DNA from: JAKLIX01 sp964605655 | Lineage (GTDB): Bacteria; Bacteroidota; Bacteroidia; Bacteroidales; CAIXZF01 | Direction of reading: 5' to 3' | Length of the DNA stretch: 64,000 nucleotides | NCBI GenBank assembly: GCA_964605655.1 | Contig: CAZSDK010000003.1 | Location: forward strand, 1-64,000 | Notes under the pieces: generated by a model | The model's database searches: none | What the model was told of the DNA's origin: nothing | Seen by the model: only the letters and a program-made list of their open reading frames with translations | Shown: in pieces, positions 19,051 through 26,525 of the stretch | Layout of the letters: every line of letters begins with the position of its first letter | How positions within the stretch are numbered: position 1 is the first letter of the stretch | Program-made: the position numbers and the translations under genes

Positions 19051-19635
19051 ATGGAAAAGAAAAGGCTGGTGGTGGGTATTACCGGGGCCAGTGGAGCCCT
19101 GTATGCTTCCCTGTTGCTGGAAAGGCTTCACGGACTGAAGGAACAGGTGCAGGATTGCGGCATCATATTTTCGGAACAGGCGATACAGGTCTGGGCCCAC
19201 GAGCTGGGCGAGGCGATACCGGTGAGTTTGCCGGGCAAAAGGTATGATCCCGGCGATTTTTTTGCTCCCATGGCTTCCGGATCAGCCGGATATTCCAGCA
19301 TGATCCTTTGTCCCTGCAGCATGGGCACCCTGGGACGTATTGCCTCCGGCGTCGCCAACGATCTCATCACCAGGGCTGCCGACGTGGTTTTGAAGGAAAG
19401 AGGGAAACTGGTCCTGGTCGTCCGTGAGATGCCTTACAACCTCATCCATCTGAATAACATGAAGTTACTGGGGGAAGCCGGTGCCATTCTGTGCCCCGCA
19501 TCGCCTTCCTTCTACAGCAAACCGGAGACGATTCGTTCCCTGGCGCTTACCGTTGTCGACAGAGCGCTTTCCCTGGCAGGCTTCCAGGTCCCTGGTTACC
19601 GCTGGCAGGAGGAGAGGGAGAAGGGACGGGGGTGA
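19051..19635 (+). CDS. ubiX: UbiX-family flavin prenyltransferase
   Basis: Enzyme that joins dimethylallyl phosphate to FMN, making the prenylated flavin used by UbiD decarboxylases. The N-terminal flavin site VVGITGASGALYASLLLERL is classic. PCSMGTLGRIASGVANDLITRAADV and LVLVVREMPYN match the conserved core, and PASPSFYSKPETI lies near the end. At 194 residues it has normal length. It follows the outer-membrane protein gene by 2 bp, although the two functions seem unrelated. In Bacteroidota it is usually tied to a UbiD in quinone metabolism; no UbiD is in this window. Confidence 0.92.
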   Translation: MEKKRLVVGITGASGALYASLLLERLHGLKEQVQDCGIIFSEQAIQVWAHELGEAIPVSLPGKRYDPGDFFAPMASGSAGYSSMILCPCSMGTLGRIASGVANDLITRAADVVLKERGKLVLVVREMPYNLIHLNNMKLLGEAGAILCPASPSFYSKPETIRSLALTVVDRALSLAGFQVPGYRWQEEREKGRG

Positions 19636-19652
19636 AAGAAGGATTTCTTTTA

Positions 19653-19840
19653 AAGTGAAAGGGTAAAAAATTGAGGGTAAAAGCCTGCCTGCGCTGACTG
19701 CCGTCGGCAGGAAGGCAGGTGAAGGTGGAAGTGACAAGTGAATTCTGAATTTTCATTGCATATACCTCTACTTCAATCTTTTATACTTCACCTGCCTGCG
19801 TGCGCAGTCAGGCAGGCTTCAGATATTTACCCTTTCCCTT
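19653..19840. repeat. Long inverted repeat pair, REP-like
   Basis: Two arms, about 19653-19724 and 19786-19840, are reverse complements over their outer parts. Shared pieces are GAAAGGGTAAA, AAGCCTGCCTG and AGGCAGGTGAAG. Each arm also has an internal palindrome built from CCTGCCTG and CAGGCAGG. A 61-bp spacer lies between them. The unit follows the ubiX stop and could fold into a large hairpin. Confidence 0.75.
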
Positions 19841-20185
19841 CTCCTTCTTAACGGTTACCGGCCAGAACCGGAGAGGTTAACTCCGGACATCACGTTCATC
19901 ATCGGGCTCAGACTGTCCCTCAGCCTAACGAAACAAGGAACCTAGTAAAAATCGCTCCAGATTTTCCATTCTTCTGGGAAAATGCATCTATAGGATAGGA
20001 GTACCATCAACTGGCAAGTGATATTAGATTTTAGCTAAATGTATATCTCAGTTGAAAAGTTTCCAAAGGTTTAACTGAATGATACCAGAAGGTAACGCGT
20101 ATTCAAAATCAATAAGTTAAGAGAAATTTTGCCAATTTCCCGAATCGGTATATATTTCAGCTTACCTGGGAAGAATTCGATAAGG

Positions 20186-20208
20186 TAAGATCACAATATG
20201 TGATCTTA
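20186..20208. repeat. 23-bp palindrome upstream of the DUF559 gene
   Basis: TAAGATCACA-ATA-TGTGATCTTA has perfect 10-bp arms around three bases. It may be an operator or an RNA hairpin. A second smaller hairpin (GCATACA at 20220-20226 with TGTATGC at 20237-20243) follows. Confidence 0.6.
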
Positions 20209-20295
20209 AAGCGAGGGCAGCATACAAAGTATCCCCTGTATGCTTATCGGGATCAAACCTTAAAGGAGGGCCGATCCTGTCCCGCCCCCACCCGG

Positions 20296-20315
20296 CCTCC
20301 CCCAAAAGGGGGAGG
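20296..20315. repeat. Left flanking palindrome of the DUF559 unit
   Basis: CCTCCCCCAAAAGGGGGAGG is a perfect hairpin 23 bp before the DUF559 start. With its left flank (CTGTCCCGCCCC...) it matches, in reverse complement, the element on the far side of the gene. Confidence 0.75.
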
Positions 20316-20338
20316 TGATCATTTGATATGGAAATATT

Positions 20339-20725
20339 ATGACGCAACTATCAGGAAAACAGGACTTACCAATGTACTTCGGAGCAGATCCTGAAATTCT
20401 AAGAAGGGCTTATGCATTGAGGTCCAACATGACAAGTTCCGAAAAAAGGTTATGGCAATATTTGAGGGGAAGGAAAGTCATTGGTTATCGGTTTCGAAGG
20501 CAACATGCGGTAAATCAATTCATTCTTGATTTTTTCTGTTTTGAGAAACTCTTGGGAATTGAAGTGGATGGTAAGGTACACAACGATCAAACACAACACG
20601 AACGCGATGAAGGAAGAACAATGATTCTGAAGAGGTTCGGAATAAGGATATTGCGTTTTACGAATGATCAGATTGAATACGACATCAGCCAGGTAATAAA
20701 AGAGATTCAAAATGCTTTGCACTAG
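20339..20725 (+). CDS. DUF559 endonuclease-like protein
   Basis: Small protein (128 residues) of the DUF559 family, whose fold is related to Vsr/restriction-endonuclease-like nucleases. Family landmarks are LRSNMTSSEKRLWQYLR, GYRFRRQHAVNQFILDFFC, LGIEVDGKVH and GIRILRFTNDQI. The Asp of LDFFC and the Glu and Asp of IEVDG are the expected metal-site residues. It is complete, more A+T-rich than its neighbours, and stands alone between two inverted copies of a CCTCCCC...GGGGAGG element. Its natural role is unknown; DUF559 genes bounded by repeats are familiar in Bacteroidota genomes. Fusion to other domains is not seen here. Nuclease activity is an inference. Confidence 0.85.
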   Translation: MTQLSGKQDLPMYFGADPEILRRAYALRSNMTSSEKRLWQYLRGRKVIGYRFRRQHAVNQFILDFFCFEKLLGIEVDGKVHNDQTQHERDEGRTMILKRFGIRILRFTNDQIEYDISQVIKEIQNALH

Positions 20726-20765
20726 ATTAATAATGAATATTATAAGCCAAAGTTGGTTCAACACA

Positions 20766-20810
20766 CCTCCCCTTTTAGGGGGAGGCAGGGAGAGGGCGGT
20801 TGAAGGGACA
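20766..20810. repeat. Right flanking palindrome of the DUF559 unit
   Basis: CCTCCCCTTTTAGGGGGAGG (20766-20785) is followed by a G-rich stretch ending near GGGACAG. In reverse complement it matches the left element, including the outer CTGTCCC and GCCC pieces, so the gene is enclosed by inverted copies. Confidence 0.75.
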
Positions 20811-21009
20811 GCGCGAGCTGAGGCTGGGGTACTTAGGAGTCGGGAGATTAAAGTTTACAAAGGAATACACGTCGATTCTCTGTTGAGCTTATCATCCTGC
20901 TACGCTCCCTGCTGGGCGTCCCGCTGCGCTATTCACCAATACCGGCATCTTGCCGGAAATATTCAAATATCTATTTAATCCGGAAGTCGAAATCTCAACT
21001 CAGAAAACA

Positions 21010-22089
21010 TTAGTGTTTCGACTGTATGTACTTCGACAACTCCTCAACACTCGAGGAATAGGTAAAGACATCGTTGATGGTGAAATACTTTTGTTTGTCA
21101 ATACAGAAATCATAGGCATATTTGGCAATTTCCAGTTTAGAGTCCTCGAAATCAAATAGTTTCACGATATCCTTAATCTGCTGGGTGGTGAAGCACTTCC
21201 TCGACGACAGGATCTGTTTGGCAAGGGTCAGCCTGGTGTTGTTGAAATTCTGTTTCTTGATGGAAGCCATGACTTCTCCGAATTCATCCCGGGTGACCAT
21301 GCAGGGAGGCTGTTGGGGTTGGGGCGGGATCTGGTTGGCATTGATGAACTGCTCCAGCTCCTTGCGGTAAGGCAGATGGCTCAGGAGCTGCCGGAAAGAC
21401 AGATAGTTGGCTATATCAAAAGTATGGGCATAGGCATTCTTGGCCAGGGTCAGGCGGTTGTTTTCCTGGGCCAGAAGGCCGGCTATTTTCATGACCTGGG
21501 CCGTGGATAAACAGTTCTGTCCGACTAATTGATTGGCCTTTAATAACCTGCCTCCCTCGGTGGGTTGATTGAAGACCTCTCCGGCCAGCATCATGAAATC
21601 GGGCTCTGAAAGGGGAGGGTGACAGCCGGAAGGGCCCATATAGGATTGATAGTCAGGGTAGTTCAGCGGAAGGAAGGGGATGGTGACCACCGGGGGAGGT
21701 GGTGGTGTGATGACCGGTGCCTGATGAAAAGAAAGGATGAAGTCGTGAAGGCGCATCACATTGGAAAAATAAGCAAAGGCGTCGTAGATCTCGTAATGGT
21801 TTTCCTTGTCGGTGATGTTGGGAAAGGCGGTCTGAACAAAATCAAGACGGTTATAGTCGTTGGCAAAAACTTCCGCCATCTCCCTTACCTGGGCAGAACT
21901 CAGACAATACTCCAGGGCCGTTTCCCTGGCTTTCTGCAGTTTTCTGGTCTCATTCTGTAAGGACCTGATATTCTCAAGTTGCTGGTTGAACCTGGCACTG
22001 TTGAGGGGGCCGCTGCAGGGAGCCGGTGTCTGGGCATTCAAATACAGGCCGGGGAATACAAAGAGCAGAATTAGGACTAGGTTCTTCAT
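21010..22089 (-). CDS. Exported protein with three DUF4476 domains
   Basis: Function unknown. A signal peptide (about residues 1-19) precedes three repeats of the roughly 90-residue DUF4476 domain at about 25-115, 155-250 and 260-355. The repeats share patterns such as CLSSAQVREMAEVF / CLSTAQVMKIAGLL / CFTTQQIKDIVKLF followed by RLxxAKxAY. A proline-rich linker (PPPPPVV) joins domains one and two. DUF4476 is common in Bacteroidota envelope proteins; having three copies is a variation. It overlaps the queG stop by 4 bp, so it is the last gene of ruvB-queG-DUF4476. A periplasmic location is expected; a partner or role cannot be named. Confidence 0.75.
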   Translation of the reverse strand: MKNLVLILLFVFPGLYLNAQTPAPCSGPLNSARFNQQLENIRSLQNETRKLQKARETALEYCLSSAQVREMAEVFANDYNRLDFVQTAFPNITDKENHYEIYDAFAYFSNVMRLHDFILSFHQAPVITPPPPPVVTIPFLPLNYPDYQSYMGPSGCHPPLSEPDFMMLAGEVFNQPTEGGRLLKANQLVGQNCLSTAQVMKIAGLLAQENNRLTLAKNAYAHTFDIANYLSFRQLLSHLPYRKELEQFINANQIPPQPQQPPCMVTRDEFGEVMASIKKQNFNNTRLTLAKQILSSRKCFTTQQIKDIVKLFDFEDSKLEIAKYAYDFCIDKQKYFTINDVFTYSSSVEELSKYIQSKH

Positions 22090-23045
22090 GGCTTTTCTAT
22101 TTTCTTCTGGTGCAACAAATTTCTTACCAAACGGGGATATCCTTTCACGCCAATGGCAGAGTCGAGAAACAATTCTTCGAAACGCTGAGAGTTAAGTTCC
22201 TTCCAATCAGCGGGTTGGATTCTGCTATATTCTGGATTTGGTCGCAGGAGTGACTGGTGGGTGGGAACGGCATGACGGTTATAGGGACAGACTTCCTGGC
22301 AGATATCGCAACCATAGATCCAGCCATGGAGGTCGTCTTTATCCCCGAGGTCTGTTTTCAGCACTGACGAGAGGTAGGAGATGCATTTCCTGGCGTCGAG
22401 CTGGTAAGGGGCCACCAGGGCTTGTGTGGGGCAGGCATCGAGGCAGCGGGTGCATGATCCGCAGGAGGGTTGTTCCTCAGCCGGATCAGGTTCCAGTTCC
22501 AGGTCGGTCAGGATCTCGCCCAGCAGAAACCAGGATCCCTGGTCCTTCACCTGGAGGAGGGTGTTCCTGCCGATCCATCCCATCCCGCTTTCCACGGCCC
22601 AGGCCTTCTCCAGCAGCGGTTCCGAGTCACAGCATATCCGGTAGCGAAAATCTCCGGCCGTTTTACTGATCTCATCCACCAGTTGCTGCAAAAGAGATTT
22701 GATAAAAAGATGATAGTCTTTTCCTAAGGCATACCGTGCAATACGGTACGGTTCAGTTGGCAGCATCTCCGTGGGCGGGTTGTAATACAAGGCCAGGGAG
22801 ATCACCGTCTTTGCTTCCGGAAAATCCAGGGCCGGGTCGGCACGTCGCAAGGGATCATGGGCCAGGTAGGCCATATTTCCCTGATATCCGTTACTGACAT
22901 AGGATTCCAGCCTTTCATGGTCTTCCGTGAGCCGGCGGATCCTGGAAAACCGGCAAGCGGAGAATCCCAGTTTCCCGGCTGTATTCCTGAAGATATCTTT
23001 GACCGGGTCCACGTATAGATCAGGTTTCAGGGGTTCCCGGGTCAA
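22086..23045 (-). CDS. queG: Epoxyqueuosine reductase QueG
   Basis: Last enzyme of queuosine tRNA modification, a cobalamin- and iron-sulfur-dependent reductase acting on epoxyqueuosine in tRNA. Two [4Fe-4S] motifs are visible, CGSCTRCLDACPTQAL and CDICQEVCPYN. The N-terminal part has LALYYNPP and GRNTLLQVKDQGSWFLLGEIL. At 319 residues it is near the usual size. The frame opens with TTG at 23045, inside the end of ruvB (26-bp overlap); a GTG at 23012 is an alternative start. It also overlaps the DUF4476 gene by 4 bp. Identity is firm; only the start is uncertain. Confidence 0.93.
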   Translation of the reverse strand: MTREPLKPDLYVDPVKDIFRNTAGKLGFSACRFSRIRRLTEDHERLESYVSNGYQGNMAYLAHDPLRRADPALDFPEAKTVISLALYYNPPTEMLPTEPYRIARYALGKDYHLFIKSLLQQLVDEISKTAGDFRYRICCDSEPLLEKAWAVESGMGWIGRNTLLQVKDQGSWFLLGEILTDLELEPDPAEEQPSCGSCTRCLDACPTQALVAPYQLDARKCISYLSSVLKTDLGDKDDLHGWIYGCDICQEVCPYNRHAVPTHQSLLRPNPEYSRIQPADWKELNSQRFEELFLDSAIGVKGYPRLVRNLLHQKKIEKP

Positions 23046-24063
23046 ACAGGGTGCCCTGGTTTTTTTTAGGCAGTATGCCCAGGTGCCGGAAGGCCGTCTC
23101 TGTGGCTTCCCTTCCCCTGGGGGTGCGCATCAGGTATCCTTCCTGGATAAGGAAAGGTTCATAGACTTCCTCGATGGTGCCCGGATCTTCGCCCACGGCG
23201 GTGGCAATAGTTCCCAGACCGACGGGGCCGCCTTTGAATTTCTCGATGATGGTGGACAAGATCCTGATATCCATCTCGTCGAGTCCGTTCTTGTCCACGT
23301 TGAGTGCGGCCAGTGCCACCAGTGCAATGTCCATCCGGATCGTACCATCTCCTTTGATCTGGGCGAAATCCCTCACCCTGCGCAGCAGGAGGTTGGCGAT
23401 ACGGGGGGTGCCTCGGCTTCTGCGGGCGATCTCGGTAGCGGCTTCAGGAATGATAGGCACCTGGAGGAGATGAGCCGAACGTTTCACGATCTTCTCCAGG
23501 ATGCCGGCATGGTAATATGACAGCCGGGAGTTGATGCCAAACCTCGACCGGAGCGGAGCCGTGAGCAAACCGGAACGGGTGGTGGCCCCTACCAGCGTGA
23601 AAGGGTTCAGTTTGATCTGGACACTTCGGGCGTTGGGGCCCGACTCTATCATGATGTCAATCTTGTAGTCTTCCATCGCGGAATACAGGTATTCCTCCAC
23701 CACCGGCGAAAGCCGGTGTATCTCGTCGATAAAAAGCACATCATTCGCTTCCAGGTTGGTCAGCAATCCGGCCAGTTCGCCGGGTTTGTCGAGCACCGGT
23801 CCTGAAGTGACCCTGATATTCACTCCCATTTCGTTGGCGATGATGTAGGACAGGGTGGTCTTTCCCAGGCCCGGAGGCCCGTGAAATAGCACATGGTCGA
23901 GTGCTTCTCCCCGCTGCCTGGCGGCTTTTACAAAGATCTTCAGGTTGTCAACCAGGGCTTCCTGTCCCATAAAGTCCTCGAAATCAGCAGGACGCAACAT
24001 TTTTTCAATCTCACGTTCCCCCTGACTGAGTTGTTCTTTATCCGGATCGAGATTTTGATTCAT
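23020..24063 (-). CDS. ruvB: Holliday junction branch migration helicase RuvB
   Basis: Motor ATPase of the RuvAB complex that drives branch migration at Holliday junctions. Walker A is GPPGLGKTT, Walker B is LFIDEIHR, and sensor and arginine-finger regions follow (GATTRSGLLTAPLRSRFG). The C-terminal winged helix includes PFLIQEGYLMRTPRGR. At 347 residues it is full length. It is first of three overlapping genes with queG and a DUF4476 gene. A TACTTTTG at 24167-24174 on the minus strand could be its -7 box, giving a leader of about 100 bases, without a clear -33. Confidence 0.97.
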   Translation of the reverse strand: MNQNLDPDKEQLSQGEREIEKMLRPADFEDFMGQEALVDNLKIFVKAARQRGEALDHVLFHGPPGLGKTTLSYIIANEMGVNIRVTSGPVLDKPGELAGLLTNLEANDVLFIDEIHRLSPVVEEYLYSAMEDYKIDIMIESGPNARSVQIKLNPFTLVGATTRSGLLTAPLRSRFGINSRLSYYHAGILEKIVKRSAHLLQVPIIPEAATEIARRSRGTPRIANLLLRRVRDFAQIKGDGTIRMDIALVALAALNVDKNGLDEMDIRILSTIIEKFKGGPVGLGTIATAVGEDPGTIEEVYEPFLIQEGYLMRTPRGREATETAFRHLGILPKKNQGTLFDPGTPET

Positions 24064-24324
24064 TGATGAATAATTATTAGGTTGTAATGCTTAGGCACAA
24101 GCAACTTTGAACCAATTCAGATTGTCTAAAAACTAGTACAGGCATCTACCAAAGGAAGCTGAACGACAAAAGTAAAAGGAATTGTTGTATGAACCCGGTG
24201 AAACTGCAATTATGTAAATCTGGTATAGGAATGTCCCGAATGATCCTTAATAAAATACATTTCACGTGTACTTTTCTAGAAATGTTGGTAGTTTATCTTA
24301 ACTTAGCAAACAAAATTCCTCGCC

Positions 24325-25173
24325 ATGAACATCATTTCAGCTATTGATTTTTCCAAGTGTTCCATACATGCACTGGAATATGCTATTGAAATGGCAAACC
24401 ATGTTGAAGCAGACATCATCATGGTGTGGGTGGATACCTCCTCACCGCCGGAAATTGATATGAGCGTCAGACAGAGAGAACAACGGCAGGAAATTAAGGA
24501 ACAGTTTGACGAACTCATGGAGACTTACCAGTCAAAGTTGAACGGGGGTACGCTGTCGTACAAGCTCAGGAAAGGGAAAGTATACCAGGAGCTTGCCAAT
24601 CAGGCGAAATATGATGATGCCAGTCTTCTTATTGCCGGATCCCATGGTATTTCTGGTTACGAGAAGTTCTGGATCGGAAGCAATGCCAACAGGATTGTCA
24701 GTTACTCTCCATGCCCGGTCATCACCATCCGGTATGCCTTCCCGTTTAAGAGCAGAATTGAAAAGATCGTACTGCCCATCGACAGCACCCTGGAGACCAG
24801 GCAAAAGGTTCCTTATTCTGTCAGGATGGCGAAGCTTTTCGACAGTGACATCCACATCCTGGCGATGTACTCCACGTCTGTAAAAGCTGTCCAGCGTAAG
24901 GTGGACGGATATGCCCAGCAGACCGCGAAGTTCATCAGACAACATGGCGTTAATTTTGAGGTGGAAGCCATCCAGGCCGACAACATCACCAATTCAGTCA
25001 TCCAGTATGCTGAAGGAATTGATGCCGATCTGATCTCCATTATGACGGAACAGGAAACATCGGCAGCCAACATCCTCCTGGGTCCTTATGCTCACCAGAT
25101 GGTGAATAATTCTCCCATACCTGTTCTTACCATACAGGCAAGGGAGATCATGAAAATTCATGCTGGAAATTAA
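24325..25173 (+). CDS. Universal stress protein, tandem UspA domains
   Basis: Cytoplasmic stress protein of 282 residues made of two UspA domains (about 1-140 and 150-280). Domain one has the ATP-binding pattern G-x2-G-x9-G-S in GSHGISGYEKFWIGSNAN followed by CPVITI. Domain two keeps the fold (VLPIDSTLETRQKVPYSV) but its loop is degenerate (MTEQETSAANILLG). It is close in sequence to the protein at 25674-26525, so the pair arose by duplication. The SPOR-like gene follows after 6 bp. Expression under stress is a family trait and is not visible here. Confidence 0.88.
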   Translation: MNIISAIDFSKCSIHALEYAIEMANHVEADIIMVWVDTSSPPEIDMSVRQREQRQEIKEQFDELMETYQSKLNGGTLSYKLRKGKVYQELANQAKYDDASLLIAGSHGISGYEKFWIGSNANRIVSYSPCPVITIRYAFPFKSRIEKIVLPIDSTLETRQKVPYSVRMAKLFDSDIHILAMYSTSVKAVQRKVDGYAQQTAKFIRQHGVNFEVEAIQADNITNSVIQYAEGIDADLISIMTEQETSAANILLGPYAHQMVNNSPIPVLTIQAREIMKIHAGN

Positions 25174-25179
25174 GGGAGG

Positions 25180-25611
25180 ATGAGATTATTCAGTCAGTTT
25201 TGTATGGCATCCATCATGGTGCTGGCGGGTTTTTTAAGTTTTCCGGCCATGGCCCAGTCACCTGATGATAAAAACCTGATCATCAACCAGAGTGACAAGG
25301 TGAATGTGCTTCTTAAAAAGCATATCGCTCTGAATTCCAAACTGAACGGTGTGATGGATGGTTTCCGTATCATGGTATTCTTTGATTCCGGTTCTGACTC
25401 AAAAAAAAGAGCGGTAGATGCCAGGGCCGACTTTATGAACCGTTTTCCGGGAGTACCTGCCTACATTACTTTTCAGGAACCCTATTTCAAGGTCAGGGTG
25501 GGTGATTTCAGGAGTAAAATAGAAGCCGATGGTTTCCTGGCAAAGATTCAGGGCGACTATCCCAATGCTTTCAGGGTGAAAGACCGGATCAATTTTCCTA
25601 AAATAGATTGA
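25180..25611 (+). CDS. Exported SPOR-like domain protein
   Basis: Small exported protein of 143 residues. A signal peptide (about 1-25, ending in AMA) precedes a coil-prone stretch. A C-terminal SPOR-like region follows (about 62-138) with FRIMVFFDSG, FPGVPAYITFQEPYFKVRVGDF and AEGFLAKIQ-like spacing (seen as ADGFLAKIQGDYP). SPOR domains bind denuded peptidoglycan, so a periplasmic envelope role is plausible. It is inserted between two universal stress protein genes and starts 6 bp after the first, so it is probably in that transcript. The gene has its own SD-like AGGGAGG just before the ATG. Confidence 0.7.
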   Translation: MRLFSQFCMASIMVLAGFLSFPAMAQSPDDKNLIINQSDKVNVLLKKHIALNSKLNGVMDGFRIMVFFDSGSDSKKRAVDARADFMNRFPGVPAYITFQEPYFKVRVGDFRSKIEADGFLAKIQGDYPNAFRVKDRINFPKID

Positions 25612-25638
25612 CAAAAACAAGCTAAATCACTATATTTG
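25608..25638 (+). promoter_or_regulatory. Promoter of the second universal stress gene
   Basis: TTG (25608-25610), a 20-nt spacer and TATATTTG (25631-25638) fit the Bacteroidota consensus. The -33 box overlaps the stop codon of the SPOR-like gene. The start codon is 35 bases downstream. Confidence 0.6.
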
Positions 25639-25673
25639 ACAATCACAACAACGAAGTTAAATTTCCACAAACT

Positions 25674-26525
25674 ATGAAGACAATTATCGTTCCTATTGAT
25701 TTCTCCGACTGCTCGTATAATGCATTGGAACATGCTCTCAGTATCGCCCGGAAGGGTGGCATCGATGTTAAGATGATCTGGGTGAACAAACCGGAAGGCC
25801 GGACACCGTTGTTTCTCGAAGATGGCTCCGATCAGATCTCCGTGGTGGAAAAGGAGTTTAAATCATTGATCAAAAAATACCAGCCCACGCTACCTGACAG
25901 TTCCATCGCTTACATGATCAAAGAGGGGAAAGTGCATACCGAGGTGATCAATGAAGCCATGAAAGACAATGCTTTCCTCATCGTTACCGGTACTCACGGT
26001 GTTTCAGGTTTTGAAGAAATGTGGATAGGCAGCAATGCGAACAAGATTGTTTCCAATGCACCCTGCCCGGTCATCACTATCCGGGGTGGGGTCAGCATCA
26101 AAAGAGACCTGAATACCATCGTACTCCCTATCGACAGCACCGATGAGACCCGGCAGAAGGTTCCTTTCACGGCGCTGATTGCTCAATTCTTCCATGCCGA
26201 AGTCCATGTGGTGTGTTTTTATTCCACCAAAGTTCAGGCAATCAGGAGGAGGGTGGACAGCTATGCCCAGCAATCACTCAAATACCTGATGGAGAATAAA
26301 GTGAAACTCAAGGTTGATTCCATAGAAGCAAAGAACCAGGTTGAGGATATCATCAACTACTCCCTGAGTGTTAATGCCAACCTGATCTCTATCATGTCGG
26401 AAATGGAGAAATCAGCACGGAACATCTGGCTGGGATCTTATGCACAACAGCTGGTGAATACATCACCACTTCCTGTTCTGATCAGCCATCCGAAAGAATA
26501 TCTTTCAGGAACGATCGGATTCTAA
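25674..26525 (+). CDS. Universal stress protein, tandem UspA domains (paralog)
   Basis: Second tandem UspA protein, 283 residues, clearly homologous along its whole length to the one at 24325. Domain one has GTHGVSGFEEMWIGSNAN and CPVITI, the ATP-binding loop; domain two has the same partial loss of the loop (MSEMEKSARNIWLG). It has its own promoter, so the paralogs may be expressed separately. Its stop codon overlaps the stop of convergent dnaX. Both stress proteins likely bind ATP through domain one only (inference). Confidence 0.88.
   Translation: MKTIIVPIDFSDCSYNALEHALSIARKGGIDVKMIWVNKPEGRTPLFLEDGSDQISVVEKEFKSLIKKYQPTLPDSSIAYMIKEGKVHTEVINEAMKDNAFLIVTGTHGVSGFEEMWIGSNANKIVSNAPCPVITIRGGVSIKRDLNTIVLPIDSTDETRQKVPFTALIAQFFHAEVHVVCFYSTKVQAIRRRVDSYAQQSLKYLMENKVKLKVDSIEAKNQVEDIINYSLSVNANLISIMSEMEKSARNIWLGSYAQQLVNTSPLPVLISHPKEYLSGTIGF

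Larger units (their letters stand above)
19636..20338. other. Non-coding repeat-rich spacer before the DUF559 gene
   Basis: About 700 bp with no credible gene. It holds the inverted repeat at 19653-19840, an unremarkable AT-rich stretch (about 19900-20160), and then a run of palindromes leading into the DUF559 gene. Base composition is visibly more A+T-rich than in the neighbouring genes, which suggests inserted or drifting sequence. Confidence 0.6.

Noticed and set aside
20186..20208. CRP/cAMP receptor binding site
   Set aside because: The half-sites face the wrong way (TCACA...TGTGA instead of TGTGA...TCACA) and the spacing differs.
20339..20725. Transposase or restriction enzyme
   Set aside because: The sequence fits DUF559 and has no DDE or tyrosine transposase motif, no methyltransferase partner and no target-site duplication.
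20865..21009. Possible small gene or gene remnant between the DUF559 unit and the DUF4476 gene
   Set aside because: The open frame there translates to a composition unlike a protein, and a small CCGGCA..TGCCGG hairpin is the only structure seen.
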